The translations under genes and the position numbers were made by a program. Below, in pieces: positions 23,885 to 36,435 of a stretch of 64,000 nucleotides of DNA. The DNA lies in assembly GCA_031772625.1 (NCBI GenBank), contig CM062805.1, forward strand, positions 510,798,102 to 510,862,101, written 5' to 3'. Within the stretch, counting starts at the first letter, position 1. Each line of letters starts with the position of its first letter. This DNA is from Pinus tabuliformis (lineage: Eukaryota; Streptophyta; Pinopsida; Pinales; Pinaceae). Under the pieces are notes generated by a model that worked only from the letters and a program-made list of their open reading frames with translations, had not been told where the DNA came from and made no database searches.

Positions 23885-25050
23885 GCATAGTAACGTTTGA
23901 GATACAACCCATTTTGGGGCTATGACAATGGAACTCCATCATAATCGACTAACTCGTACGTACCTTTTGCCAAAACACACTTGAAAATATAAGGACCCAT
24001 CCAAAGCAGTTCACATTTTCCTGCTCCTAGTTTATCAGCTTCTTGATCGTAAAGAAAGACCAGATCTCCTTTTGATAAAATGCGAGGCTTGACATTTTTG
24101 TCATATTGTTCCCTGATTCGTTTCTTATGTGCTTTGTTAGCCAATGCAGCTTCACGATGGGTTTTATCTAGATGGATACGTTCCAAGAAACATGCTTCTT
24201 CTTCATAAGTTTCAGATAACAGGTCAATCGCGAGTTTGAGAGATGAAATTTCGCATTGTATCGACAAGATTGCCTGTAGACCATACACCAATTGAAAGGG
24301 TCTGAATCCAGCTGCATTTCTCACCGAGGTTCGATATGCCCACTAAGCAGAGAATAAGATTAAATGCCAGTTTCTTTTATAAACCCCTATCATTCTTTGA
24401 AGCATTCACTTCAGGACTTTGTTGATGGCCTCAACTTTTCCTTTCGCTTGCGGATAATAAGGAGTAAAACTATCATGTGAATATCCTAACTTAGTAGTTA
24501 ACCCAACCATCATGTGATTGAGAAAATACAATCCATGATCTGTGACTATAGCCCGTGGTACACCAAACCGAGCAACCATGTGGTTGAAAAAGAAAAGAGC
24601 AGTTGTGTCGCCACTTTTATTTAATGTTGGCATCGCCTCAGCACATTTGGTAAAGTAGTCAACAACGACTATAATATACCCATGCCCCCCAGTCGATGTT
24701 GAGTTACATCTCATGAAGTCAATGCCCCATTTGGCTAATTTTCCAACAAAGACAATAGGATGCAATGGTGCAGGTGGAAATCTAGCTTTATGGTAATAGA
24801 TTTGGCATGCATGACAACTTTTGACAGCAATTATGCAATCTTTGAATATAAAAGGCCAGAAGTAATCAGCACAGAGAATTCTCTGTGCAGTAGCATAGCC
24901 AAATAATTGTCCACCATAAGCACCTGAATGGAAATCATTCAAAAATTTCTTGGCTTCCTCATGAGTGAGGCACCTTCGTAAAATTGTCTCAATACCACAA
25001 TGATAAGGAGTGTCACCAACAATCAGACAATCTTTGGCTTGGTATCGGAT
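23885..25050 (-). pseudogene. Element C integrase
   Basis: Frame 24406-24942 carries the zinc-finger end 'SCHACQIYYHKA' and the catalytic core: Asp in 'KWGIDFMRCNS', Asp in 'AIVTDHGLYFL' and Glu in 'GKVEAINKVLK'. The D-D-E triad is therefore visible. Frame 23920-24324 is the C-terminal part ('RNAAGFRPFQLVYGLQAIL', 'NVKPRILSKGDLVFLYDQEA', 'GPYIFKCVLAKGTYELVDYDG'). A stop and frameshift separate the two. The frame ends near 23885 with a YLKRYY-like tail. Confidence 0.78.
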
Positions 25051-25059
25051 ATGTCACTG

Positions 25060-25607
25060 TTACAAACGAGAAGTATCAGGCCAAAAATTTTGGGTCTGGA
25101 GATAAATCAGTATATCTCCATGCCACGCGTGAGACGACGAAATCATGAATAGAGACTCATCTAGAATTGATCGTTCTGATGTTGAATCAATGGTATTCGA
25201 GGGAAGTTTGCAAAGAAACTCGGCAAAGACTTGAGATTTCTTTGATTTGGATTTTATGAATTCCAAATCAACTCCTGGAAAATGACGATCCATTTTGAGT
25301 ATTTTCTCCCCAACAATTGACATGACAAAATATATGTCATAGGGTTGCAATTTGAAATGATAGTGGTCTTTTGGAGAAGGATATAGTGGCGAAATCTATG
25401 TACAACTTAAACAACAACCATAGCTAACTTTTCAATGTAAGAGTACTTAACTTCTATATCATTGAGATTGTGACTCAAACAATATATTAGATGTTCAATC
25501 CCATCTTCTTCTTGGACTAGAACGATTCCAATGGTTGTATCTACAGCAACGAGATACATGAAGCAGTCGTTTTGATAATTTTGGGAATACATTAATGAGG
25601 CTCTAAT
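25060..25607 (-). pseudogene. Element C gypsy-type RNase H
   Basis: Frame 25407-25610 encodes 'FMYLVAVDTTIGIVLVQEED' and 'LIYCLSHNLNDIEVKYSYIEKLAMVVV', the first half of the RNase H that follows RT. Frame 25060-25350 gives the following connection ('VDLEFIKSKSKKSQVFAEFL'). It is separated from RT by the insertion at 25613-29675. Confidence 0.75.
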
Positions 25608-27129
25608 CAAGGTGTTAGTGTCAGTCTTTGCAGCCTTCCTCTAGTGATCAAACATGCTCTTACAAAGTAATTTTAGGTTGTCAAGGTCAAATTTTGTCAT
25701 TTCAGTGTCTTTAAAAAAAAATTGGTCACTAGGTATTAGGCCTAGGGTTTGCTTTTACTCCTTTCAAAGTTGTCCAAATGTCAGTCCATGTCACTATTCA
25801 GCTGAGTGTACCATCATTCATAGGGTTGTCATCATCATTTCAGGTTCCAATGGGTCATTTTACACCTTGTTCACGCTTCAGTTGCGCCTAGGTAAGGTTC
25901 ATTTTTTAAGGTAATTTCTCTTGGATGGTCAAATAATCAACAAAACTTGTATCCTAATGTTCATACACCTTCCCCTATCCTTAATGTACCTTATTGAACA
26001 ATTCCCATCACTGATATCCCTGAAATTCCTCATTTTTTCACAAACCCTAGTTTCTTGCTACAACTTGGCAATTTTCTAGGCTACGCCTATGTTTTGTCCT
26101 TTTGGACCCCTTCCCCTCACTAAATATTTTAAATTCCACTTTCCCATGCTTCCTAACATTCCTCAATACTTTCCAAAATTTTCTCAAGAATTTAGAAGCC
26201 CCTTATCCCCTTCATTTCGGTTCATTTCGACAAATCCCCTGTTCCACACATTGGGATAGGTTTTTCTTACTTGATGTTTCTGAGCAAGAAAAGATGAATT
26301 TTGGAAAACTGAGGTTTTCATCCACAATAGGTCAAGGAAGAAAAACCCCCTTCACTTTTTACACAGGTGTGATGGTTTTAGAGAAATGTCAAAAATACAG
26401 TTGCCTCAGGAGATTTGATGCACCTTTGAAGTGACCTTGGGAAAATCAAGTTTTCTCTTAGCTTGGTTGGTCAAATGACTTTCTTGATGCATCAAGTGAT
26501 AACTAGACATAAAGGTATTTCCAATGAGCTATCATGAGCTCAATTTGGAGTTGAGGAAGACCTTGAAAAGTGGACTGCAACAACACTCTGCCTTTAGGCA
26601 GCCTCATTTTTCACATTTTGACCAGTCTTGGAAGATTTGACTTTTGGCAGGGCAAATGAACTCCAAATTGCGAAATTCCACTTGGGTTGGAACGTAGACT
26701 TAGTAGGCTTTCCAACGAGCTATCCCCCGGCCAATTTGGACACTAGAAAGGCCTCCAAACGTCTCTTGCGAAAATCACGATGCATTGGGCAGTGCTCTGC
26801 AGTGTAAATTTTGAACGGGTGTGATGCATAGAGCACGTGTGGTGCATTGGGTTTGTGGCACAACACATAGATTTGTAAGCCTGATTTCACTCAAAAACTC
26901 TCCCAAATTGCAAAATTTTCTCAATCTTCTTGTGTTCAAGTAAGTTAACATTTCTCCCATGACCAATGAATGAGTTACCTTGGTGTTTATGGTGATTTAG
27001 TGAGAAATTTTTCAAACCCTACCTCCTTGCAATTTTTCCTCAAAAACAATTGCTTAGGGTTTTTAGTTTGAGTTTTTTTTTTCAAGTCCACTTCGTCACT
27101 CCCTCCCTGATTTATTTTCCAGTTTCATA

Positions 27130-27250
27130 AACCCATTCCCTAACCCCATATCCCTAATTCTCATTAACCCTATATCCCTAATTCTCATTATCCCAAACCC
27201 TAGCTACATGTTCCTAAACCCTAATTGCTATCCCAAAGAGCCTAAATACT
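27130..27250 (+). repeat. Degenerate AAACCCTAA-like cluster
   Basis: There are several words of the type ccctaattct, aaaccctag and aaaccctaattg over about 120 bp, upstream of the coiled-coil ORF. Plant telobox-like motifs are common in promoters. This is not a telomere array. Confidence 0.45.
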
Positions 27251-27417
27251 ATTCCTTAAACCCCTTATTCCCCAAATCCTGTTAACAAACATTCCCAAAA
27301 CCCCTCATATCCTCTCCCTCCACAGTCCCTTATACATTTTCATACATTTGGCAGCAAAATTTAAGACACCTTACATCTCTTCATACTCATCTAAGAGAAC
27401 TCAAACATTTGGCAAAC

Positions 27418-28184
27418 ATGGAATCTAATCCTTCCTATGACCGAGATGAGGAGACACACAGTGATTCTCCTACATAAATGCATGCACCAAGGAGACCTCA
27501 CATGGGTGGTAAACATAACTGGGAGGAGCCCACTTCACTTGCCGAGTTGCAGCAGCAGCAAAATGAGTACTATCTCCACCTGGGGTGGAAAGGGGTCTCG
27601 TTTTCACCATCAGTAGAGTAGGTACAAGACAAGGGTAAGAAGCCCTTGCATGATGAGGGACCGTCAGGAGGTCAAAAGGCAGATTTCATCCTCATTCAGG
27701 ATGACGACACAGATTTGGGCTCACAAAGCTCAAAGCTCAAAGAAGTCATTCAGGAGCAGCAAGATGACATTCATCATTTATCTCTCAATCTGGAAAGAGA
27801 CAAATGGATAATTAACTATTTGGAGTAGATTTATAAAAAACTAGAAGATCAACAAATCATCATGGAGCTCCAAAACATGAGGCAAAATGGCAATCTGCCA
27901 AGAAAAGGAAAACCAAGTTGACAACACTTGAACAAGAAATCCAAGCTGATCATGAATCTTGGCTTGAAAGGACAAATATCCACTTGGAAAGGATGGTGGA
28001 GAAGGTGATCAATGAGAAAAATATGTTGAGAAACATGGCATATTACTACTTGTCAAGAAATATGGTGTGCCAAGCAAGAATCAGGAACTTGAAGGCCAAG
28101 TTGAAGAAGGCATCAAGGAGGCAAAAAGTGCAAGATAAACTTCAGATCTTGGCCGAGGCTTCCTTGGCCCAGCATAGCACTTAA
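27418..28184 (+). pseudogene. Coiled-coil gene inside the 4-kb insertion
   Basis: The frame from the ATG at 27418 (MESNPSYDRDEETHSDSPT) is interrupted by stops near 27475, 27617 and 27826. It is acidic and Gln/Glu-rich ('SLAELQQQQNEYY', 'KLKEVIQEQQDDIHHLSLNLE'). After a +/-1 frameshift it continues as 'LEQEIQADHESWLERTNIHLE' and a Lys/Arg-rich helix, ending at 28184. The whole reads as a long coiled coil with a basic end. I recognise no family. It may be a gag-like or accessory protein of the parent element. Confidence 0.45.
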
Positions 28185-29675
28185 TGGAGGATGCTCAGCC
28201 CAAATTTCAAAAAATTTGGGACACATTTTGTAATTTTTGAATTTTTGGCTTAAAAAGCAGGCTTTTCTGCCCAATGCGCCACGCCACCCAGCGCTCGCTT
28301 TTGATGGAGGCATCATTTTGAGAAAAGCTCAACATATTTGGACTTTTCATAAAAAAATATGCATGCTTACAAATGGCCAAGAAATTTTGACAGGTTTTGA
28401 TCCCACAAAAAGGTCAAAAACACCCTAAAAATGACCTTTCTGCCCATTTTTTGACACACAAGAAGCAGTCTTGGGAGAACCTAGTTTTGGAGGGGAAAAT
28501 GGAGGCAAAATTAAAAAATTCCACTTGTGTTGGAAAGTAGACAGGTAGAAATTTCCAGCAAGAACACTTGGAGAAAATTTGGACACTGGGAAGGCCTCCA
28601 AAAGTGGCTGAAAACAAGCGTTATGCATAGAGAAATCAGCGCGGCGCATAGGGGAAATTTTGTTCAGTTTGACCAAGTATACTCTGTTTTTCGCCTAGTT
28701 CTTTGACAGTTTGATTTTCCTCTTTCTTAATGTCAAACTTATGATGTAATTTAATGTGAATTGATGGATCTTGATGTAATTATGTCAAATTTTCACTCAT
28801 GGAGGTAGATTCATCCATAAAAAGTTAGTTTGCAACTGAATGAATCAGTTCCCTAGTTTTTAGAGGCATGCTATTCCACTGCGTAATTTGTAGTTCTCAG
28901 TTTAGAATTTGTCATAAAAGCTCCTAAAATCATGAGTTCGACCCCTATAGGCTAGGATGAGTTGTTGTTTGCCTATATCTTATGTTTTTTCAGTCATTAG
29001 AATGGTTAGACTTTTGAGAAAGCAAGGAGCTTCATTGTATACTCATCTCAGCATTTTGGCTAAGGAATTGAGACTAGGGATTGTGGCACTCTTTGGGATT
29101 GATGTGGCATTTTGTCTTGGTATAGTTCTTTCTTCTATAATTGCGAATTTACTTATGTGTTATGTATGCTATTATCTATCTTGTTTCTTCTTAACTAAAA
29201 CAAACAAGGGAAAAGGTAGAATCCATTGAAAGTGCAGTGCTCTACCTAGGGCTTGCTTTAGTTTTTGATGTTTTCAATTGTTTGAAGAGGATCCCTGAGC
29301 TTTCTTGCCCTCTTCAATCCCTCACCTGTCTAAACTCTCCATCTCATTCAATTTAAAGTGCCAAATCAGTTTTCCTGCCTTGCCCCATTGAGATCTCTGC
29401 AAAACTGAGCCTCATTCCCTGCACCCAAAATCTGCTTTTCCATTTAAGCCAAAAAAAAAACATCATTTTATTCAATCAAACTCTTTTGCACACATACCTA
29501 GCCTAAGATCAGTATTTACATCAGTCATCTCAAGCCCTCATTCATCATATTTTGCTGAGATTGACCCAGAGAGAGCCCTCTCCCGACCTAGTAGGGTTAG
29601 CTACCAGGTTAAGCATGGTTTGATGTTGTCCTAGATCCTACCTTTCTCAGCCTGAGGTAGCTTTAGGCACTAACA

Positions 29676-30700
29676 CAAGGTATCTTTAAGAGCATCAAGG
29701 GAAGCTTGTGCAACATGATCCCAATGGAAGGGTATCCCCTTCTTCAATAAACGAGTAAATCCTTTAGTCATTTCAACATAATTGGGAATGAAGCTCCTCA
29801 GAAAGTAGCCTTCCCTTGGAGTTTCTGTAACTATAGTAGATTGAAAGGTGGAGGAAAATCAAGGATTACCTTAACCTTAAGTGGATCAAGTCAAATTCCC
29901 TACTTAGACGCTATGAATCCAAGCAAACGACCAAAACCAACACGAGACACACATTTGTGTGGATTAAGTTGTATTTTGTAGTGTCAGCACCGTAAAAATA
30001 TAGCTCTCAAATGCTACAGGTGATCAAACTGCTTTCATGAATGAGTAGGTAAATCGTCAAGGTATGGTTGAACAATATGTTTGATGTCATGGAAGGCATA
30101 ATTCATTGCCCTCTGAAATGTTTCCCCTGCGTTCTTCAAACCAAACGGGAGTTTCCTATAGACAAATGTGCCCCATGGATAAATAAATTCAGTTTTAGTT
30201 TGGTCCTTTGGCCAGATATTGATCTGATTATAGCTGAAAAAACCATCCATAAATGATAATATTTCGCATCCAGCACATTCATCAATAATTTGGTCGATAA
30301 AGGGAGTAGGGTAATTGTATTTTGGACAACCCTGATTAACATCCCTTTAATCACACACTTGTATTGTCCCTTGTTTCTTCATGACAATAACAATATTGGA
30401 AACCCAATCAGTAAGAGGAACAGGGTAAATGAAACCAGCACACAAAAGTTTTTCAACTTCTATTTTAATAACAACGACCTTCTTCGGATGAACAAGATGG
30501 AGGCGTTGTCGCACTGGTTTGACATCAGGATACATTTTGATTTCATGTTCAACTATACTAGAGTCAATTCCTGGCATCTCCTCATATGACGATGCAAATA
30601 TATCTCGAAATTCACAAAAGAGAGCATGGTAAATATCAAGTTCTAATGGAGAACAAGATTTGCCAACATGAATGTTTTCTACAATGTTAGGTTTGGTCAA
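29676..30700 (-). pseudogene. Element C reverse transcriptase
   Basis: Frame 30347-30700 begins the RT domain ('FRDIFASSYEEMPGID', 'VRQRLHLVHPKK', 'LCAGFIYPVPLTDWVSNIV'). Frame 30035-30250 continues with 'FMDGFFSYNQI', 'PWGTFVYRKLPFGLKNAGETF' and the catalytic 'YLDD'. Both catalytic Asp are kept. Pieces to 29690 give the RT thumb and end at 'ALKDTL', where the 4-kb insertion lies. Several stops and a frameshift are present. Confidence 0.8.
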
Positions 30701-30965
30701 AATATTGGTAGAAATAGTTTCTTCGATATTTGACAGGTTTCGCTCGGAATCTATTGTATCTATGAAAACTGAATTTTAAAGGAAATCAACAACTAAAGGG
30801 TGATTAAGTTCATTTGAATAATCTTCTGTGTGATCTGGAAGATGGGAACGATGATGATAATCTTCCCATGGTTCTCCTTTCGTCATCATTTATTGGTGAT
30901 TCCTTCATCAATAGAAAATATACGTGAAAAAGTATCGGAGGAAGTACCATATTCTAATGAACGAT

Positions 30966-31760
30966 CTACCCATACAATTGACAAAATTTGATTTGGGTTT
31001 TCCGCACAAGCCAGAAAGATTGATTGCAAGATGCTAGCTCAATAGGGCTTACCAGCGTGATTTCATTACTACTATCAACTACAAAACTATTGGTAATACT
31101 CCTTAAGTCATATGAAGTGGAAGATATCATGTTGCAAGTCTCAACTTTTTCCACTTCCGCCAAATTTGATGGTGGTGGTAGTGAAAAAGTACCCATTAGG
31201 GAAGAATCTTTAAAGAGACCTACACCAATGCTTTTAAGAGATAGTGGGGGTACGTGTACCAACGGAATGATTCTAGTAGCCTATGAACTAGAGGTGAAGA
31301 AGTTGAGTTGGTCGATAACTATGATTCCACCCTTACAAGGGAATGCAATCATACGAAAGTATGTTGAAACCACAACAACCATAGCATAAACCCACGGTCT
31401 TCCTAGCAAATGTTGTAGTCAAGGGGTCCGTCAATAACCTCAACTTCAATAGTTACTTCTTTTCCTCCTAGTTCGATTCGTAGATTACTTAATATCCCAC
31501 AAGGTGTATATGTGGGACCGTCAGAATCTTTTAACGTTGTTGGTGAACGTGACAAAGGCGGTGAGCCAGGTGTTTTCTAGCAACTCATAGACATTATACA
31601 AGTAGATTCCCCCTTGTCAATAATGGTTTGGTGAACAAGTCTATTCAAGGCATTTACTTGAATCAACAATGCTAATTGCGATGGCAATTGTGGCGTATAA
31701 CCCGCATGGTTGACAAGATTGGAATCAGTTGGATCAATTCCACCAATTGCTGACAACAAA
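30966..31760 (-). pseudogene. Element C protease and linker
   Basis: Frame 31577-31759 ends with 'QTIIDKGESTCIMSMS'. It lies where an aspartic protease would have D-x-G-A-S/T, so the active site looks altered (DKGES). Further down (31380-30966) a GRPW-like segment and 'IIPLVHVPPL' resemble the protease-to-RT linker of Tat-type elements. The frame is broken. Confidence 0.5.
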
Positions 31761-31849
31761 GCCTGCTTTTGTGAGGGACAATTTTGAAGTACCTAGAGCG
31801 TAGACACAGTAGAGGGTGAATGAGCCAAATCTTCTACTATATTATAGTT

Positions 31850-34800
31850 CTATGCAACTGAAGCTCGAGGGTTAAATGTCAATTTATGTGCAAATCCGTT
31901 AGGTGGTTTTATTGTTAACTCTGGTGCAATAGGTGGTGGAATAGGATCATTCGAAGTTGAAGTCGAAGGGTTAGGTTGATCAGCCAAATTATTCAACGCC
32001 GACAGTTGATTTCCATAATCTGTACTTCGTGTTGACACCAAAACATCATCTTTTGGCTTAGAGGCGGATAGCATAAGCACTTGGGAAGTTGAAGCATGGT
32101 CTGTAGCAACCATATTTGTCTCGGATTTTGGAAACGGATTAGTCAATACAGTGGATGTATTAGAAGTCTTGAGAAGCTTTGAGACTTCGGAGCAGTGAGG
32201 AAAATCTCGCGTAAAATGCTCATGGTTACAGATAAAACAAGGGTAACGAGGTTTCCTAGCTGAAGGAGAGGAATCAGATTATTTCTCTTGAGGGGAATTA
32301 TTTTGTTTCTTCTTGTTTTTCCCCTTCTTCTTACTTCTTGGTTGCTTTTCATTCTTTCCCTTGTCAGATGACACGGCATTGATTTCAGAAGTAAGAGTGT
32401 TATCAGGTGCATTTGTAGTTTGATTGGAAATGGCAAGTGTTTGAATAAATGGTCTACCTACCATTTGTGTGCTTCAAGAACCAATCACACCGTCACCAGC
32501 TTGAGAGTCCTTACTCAATGGTGGAGGAGGAAAAGTGAAAGCTGGTTGGGGTGCATTCAGGATCTTGTAGTAGAGTGTGCCAGACTGTGTATAAATAAAG
32601 TCCAAATATTGGGCATGAGCAATTACTTGCTCTTCTGTGAAAACTCCACCTATCGCCACATCCTCAGTGATAGATGGTAGCAAGGATTTTATAAACCACT
32701 CAGCCAAAAGTTGATCAAGAACATAAGTTTTAACCATTTGATGATGATGACGTCACTCATGAAAATGATCAAAGATATGAGTAGCAGTAATCTGTTTAAA
32801 GTTGGTTAATAGTTTTGTTCCAGTCTCATATCATATGGGTAACTGGAAGTGGGTTAAAAATGTAGTAGCTAAGGTAGTGAAGTTATCAAAAGAAGCTCGT
32901 GGTAATTCAATGTACCATTTCACAGCCGGACCAGTAAGCATTATTTGGAAAAGGCGTAGTCTAATAGAATCATCATTCAAGGAGTTTGATGAACATGATA
33001 AATAAAAGGTTATGACATGGTTGGAAGGGTCTTCTCTAGGGTTTTCATTGAGTTTCAGAATATCAGAAGGTAACTTATGAGGAATCACCGACCACCAAGG
33101 TGCATAATGAGTTCGGTCATTGGTGAGCTGGTTTAGATCTGGTAATTCAAGTGTCAAAATGAAAGGAAACTGTCTATTGAGGTCAGGTTGAGCATATCCA
33201 GGGTAAGATGGGATTTCCTGGGTAATAGGCCTTTGCATACCAGCATAAGGAATTTATTGTTGGTAACCTTGATAAGGGTAAGTTTGTTAAGCAAATTCGG
33301 CATAAAGTTGTTGAACACCGGGATACATTTGTTGTTGTCCAAACCCAACATAGGTTTGCTGACTAGGACCTAGATAAACTTGTTGCTGACCAAACCCAAC
33401 ATAAGCTTGTTGTCCAAGTCCATGTTGAGGTTAGTATTGCTGGAATTGTTGCTGTAGATATTGGAGCTGCCAACGCTGTTGAATCAACGTTTGTTATTGT
33501 TGTTGATACAACGGTTGTTGATTTAACGGTTGTTGTTTCCCACCAATGTAAGGTTGACTAGGTTGTGAATACACTAAAACAGTGTAAGTCTGAGTCATTT
33601 CAGTAAAAGGTAAAATAGCCTAAAATTGTTGGACTTTAGACACAAGTGGTTTTTGTAAAACTACCTCATAAGGTTGGATTTGTATACCTAAAACTTGGGG
33701 GTCTGAGGTTGAAGGGCTAGCTTGCACAAGTTGAGATACAACAATTTGAGCTTGTGACTATGGTACAACTGTAACAACAAGTGTTGTAGGGATAGATGAG
33801 ACAGATTGCATAGGTTGTGAGGGATACACATGCCTAGGATGAACGGGCATGGTTGGCTGCCACTTACAAGCAGTCATTCCAGGTTGACCTAAAGACGACG
33901 AAATACCGACGTATGGTTGCTCCCCATAAAATGGAGGATAAGGAGAATATGCATATTTTTCTATGTATGGGGGGTAGTCCAGTGTTGAGAAGATACATAG
34001 GACGGTAACCAAATGGACCAGCTTGGTATGAACTTGATCAGTCCAGCTATTCGGTACCTATAAATGAGGAACCAGATAAAATTCCAGTAGAGGACATTGG
34101 TGAAGACCAAGGGCTAGAAGCAACACCTGAGTGGGTTCCCGATAAAGATTGGCAACCCGCTGGGATGGACGGAACACCATACAAGTGTGACTCGTGTCAT
34201 ATTAAACATCGAAGAGGTTGCAACCGAACATTTTTCCATGGCTGTAATAGATGGTACGGTCTGGGATGTTGACTCTGCCATAGTCGAATGTCCAAATAAG
34301 TTTCCTAACGAATCAACGGGTGTCTGAAAGTAATCAAGATCAAAAGTAGCAATGAAATAAGGAGTATGAGGATACAAATAAAGTCCAGTTCAAAAATGGA
34401 ATGGAGTTCTGGGCGATTCTACCTCAGGTTCCTCTTCTATCGAAATCAAACAAAGTGGAAGAATTTCACCATCTGGTCCATAATAGATTTCTGGTATTTG
34501 TTATTGAGATAAAGAGGAAGTATCGATAATTACAGATGTCTAAGGGTGTATGGGTCGATATTCTTCCGGTAAGGTAACAACTTCTAATTGTTCAACCTCA
34601 AGATCCAAATGTTCTGGTAAAAGAACAAGTTCACGTTGGGATTCGTGAACAACTTCTGGTTTAGAAGTAACTTTTGATTGAAGAGTGATGCGTTTAGGAT
34701 CCACTTCCAGTTGAACTGATTCAAATTCAGAAGTAATTTCTTGTTGAACAATGTCGGATTGAGGATCAACTTGTTGTTGAACAACTTGGGTTACCGTTTC

Positions 34801-35064
34801 ACTAGATTCAGTTCTAGTTTCCTCAGGTAATTGTGGAGATTCCACTTCAGTAACAGATGTACTAGTAACAGTAGGAGTAACTGGGGTCATAGTAGTTACC
34901 GTTATAGTTGTTTCTGGTAATTCAGATGAAGAACCAGAGGCTTGTGAAGTACTGGATCTAGTCAAATGAGACCGTTTTGACCGAATAGGTGTAGCTTCGG
35001 GCGGTAAATGTGGTTTACTCGCTGCTCTGCGTGAATGATGGGGTAAGGGTTGATTTTCCTCCAT
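31850..35064 (-). pseudogene. Element C gag
   Basis: The frame opens at the ATG at 35064 (MEENQPLPHHSRR; 34540-35064) with a Thr/Ser/Glu-rich N-terminus. It continues through Gln/Tyr/Pro-rich low-complexity pieces (34377-33240) to the conserved gag domain at 32831-33238 ('LNENPREDPSNHVITFYLSC', 'RLRLFQIMLTGPAVKWYIEL'). Then come 32474-32737 and a zinc-knuckle-like 'CFICNHEHF' near 32220, with a Lys-rich stretch before it. At least five frame breaks separate the pieces. The long low-complexity N-terminus is larger than a usual gag. Confidence 0.75.
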
Positions 35065-36412
35065 GATTGCTGATTGATTTTATTACAAAAAGGAAATAAA
35101 CAAAAATGGGTAAACTAGGCAAAAAGGTTTACCAAGAAACTATGAACTGTAGAATACCTCTTGGCGAACCAAGTACAGTCATGCAATCTTCCCGAATGTT
35201 GTGTTCATTGTATCAAAATGTACAAGGAGGCTGACTCGGTTACCTAAGGATGGATAGCAAACTAGTGTTGTCCTCCCTTATATACCCAAAAGTACGTGGA
35301 GGCCCAATCTGTATTGGCGTTGTCTAATGCAAAACCGCACAGTGATAGCATTTCCATATATTTTACGTACTATAACACCACCCTATATACCTGAAGGTAC
35401 GTGGACAACGTACGATATACTCACATACGTGGAATGAGGTATCACACTCGAAATGTATCGCAGACAAGTTAGCGACAATTGCTATGTTTTACGATGCTAG
35501 AACACGTCTCTAGCCTAGAACCTCTAAATGTTTTGTGGTAGATGATAGTGCTCCATTAGGTTAATTGATGTTAATTTTAAGTTGATCTTGATTAATAATT
35601 TTCCTTTCAAGGTTCACCACGTGATGTATTTTCAATTCCTATAATGCACTAATATGATAAGCATCCTTTTCGTTCGCTTTTGAAAATGAAAACCTTATCT
35701 AGTAGGGATAGAGCAATCAGATTCTTGTAATCAAAGAACAAAGAACACATCTAATGCAATTTCCCTAAACTATTCCTATGAGCACACACAAACTATTTTA
35801 ATGCACAATGCAAGTTTTTCTTTTCAATTCCCTTAATGTTGTGATGAAGAAAAGGAAACTAATGCACATACAATCAATCAATCTTTCTGCAAGAACGAAG
35901 ATTTTATGACAGTTTCGTTTTGAAAGAAAAGAAGACTTTTACGACACTTTCTTTTGAACAAAGATTAATCGACTATAAACTAACTTTTATAATGGATTTA
36001 TAGTGATAAAGAAATCATTTAAGAAACACTAAACAACCAAGGACAAAGTAGGGTTGGCAAAGGAAACACAAATTTATTTTAGAGACACAAGCATCATTGA
36101 CCTTTCAACAAACAGAAACTGAAGGAAATTTGGCAAAAAATCAACTCAAAGGAGAGATTTTTGTCCTAAGGAGGATCAATACAATCTTGAATGGGAGATA
36201 GTGCGCTTCAGAACACTGTCCTCAAGCCAAGAGTGCTCTGCAACGCTCTGTCTCTAGACCAAGCCTGCGCTGGTGCCAGAGATGCCATCCTAGGGGCTTA
36301 CAAGCACAAATTTCACCAAAAAACAATTCAAAAGCCTGAAAAAAGATCAATGGAAGCAAGTAAGGTCTACTAGAGTGTACTAGGATGAAGATAAACTACC
36401 AGGAATGATGGT
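35065..36412. other. Element C leader (5' UTR)
   Basis: This 1.35-kb stretch between PBS and gag ATG has no supported gene. Its length fits Tat-type elements, which often have long leaders. Confidence 0.6.
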
Positions 36413-36415
36413 CAT

Positions 36416-36433
36416 TCCCTAGTGGAGTCACCA
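36416..36433 (-). other. Element C primer-binding site
   Basis: The minus strand reads TGGTGACTCCACTAGGGA two bases inside the 5' LTR. This is close to the TGGCGACTCCRCTGGGGA form common in Tat-lineage elements. Confidence 0.72.
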
Positions 36434-36435
36434 AT

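Larger units (their letters stand above)
26640..28690 (+). repeat. Diverged direct repeat inside the 4-kb insertion
   Basis: Segments around 26675-26760 and 28515-28605 share 'aaattccacttg-gttggaa-gtagac' and 'atttggacact-g-aaggcctccaaa'. Both are followed by GC-rich 'gcgc'-like words. They flank the coiled-coil ORF but do not begin or end like LTRs, so I treat them as an internal duplication. Confidence 0.55.
25613..29675. mobile_element. 4.06-kb TG...CA insertion in element C, probable giant solo LTR
   Basis: The insertion begins TGTTAGTGTC and ends GGCACTAACA (inverted termini of about 10 bp with one mismatch). Both sides carry CAAGG (25608-25612, 29676-29680), a perfect 5-bp TSD. It separates RT ('DALKDTL') from RNase H ('IRASLMYSQN') exactly where they would otherwise join. 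I see no second copy of its ends inside, so it is either a solo LTR of unusual length or a small non-autonomous element. It holds a broken plus-strand coiled-coil gene and two related segments (about 26640-26900 and 28460-28690). Confidence 0.75.

Noticed and set aside
27130..27250. Interstitial telomere array (AAACCCT words)
   Set aside because: The words are scattered and degenerate, not a head-to-tail array.
28957..29229. 90-aa ORF with hydrophobic stretches as a membrane protein gene
   Set aside because: It lies in the 4-kb insertion, has no family pattern and could arise by chance in T-rich sequence.
25613..29675. The 4-kb insertion as a two-LTR element using the repeats near 26640 and 28460
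   Set aside because: Those repeats do not begin or end with the element's TG/CA termini and are only partial.
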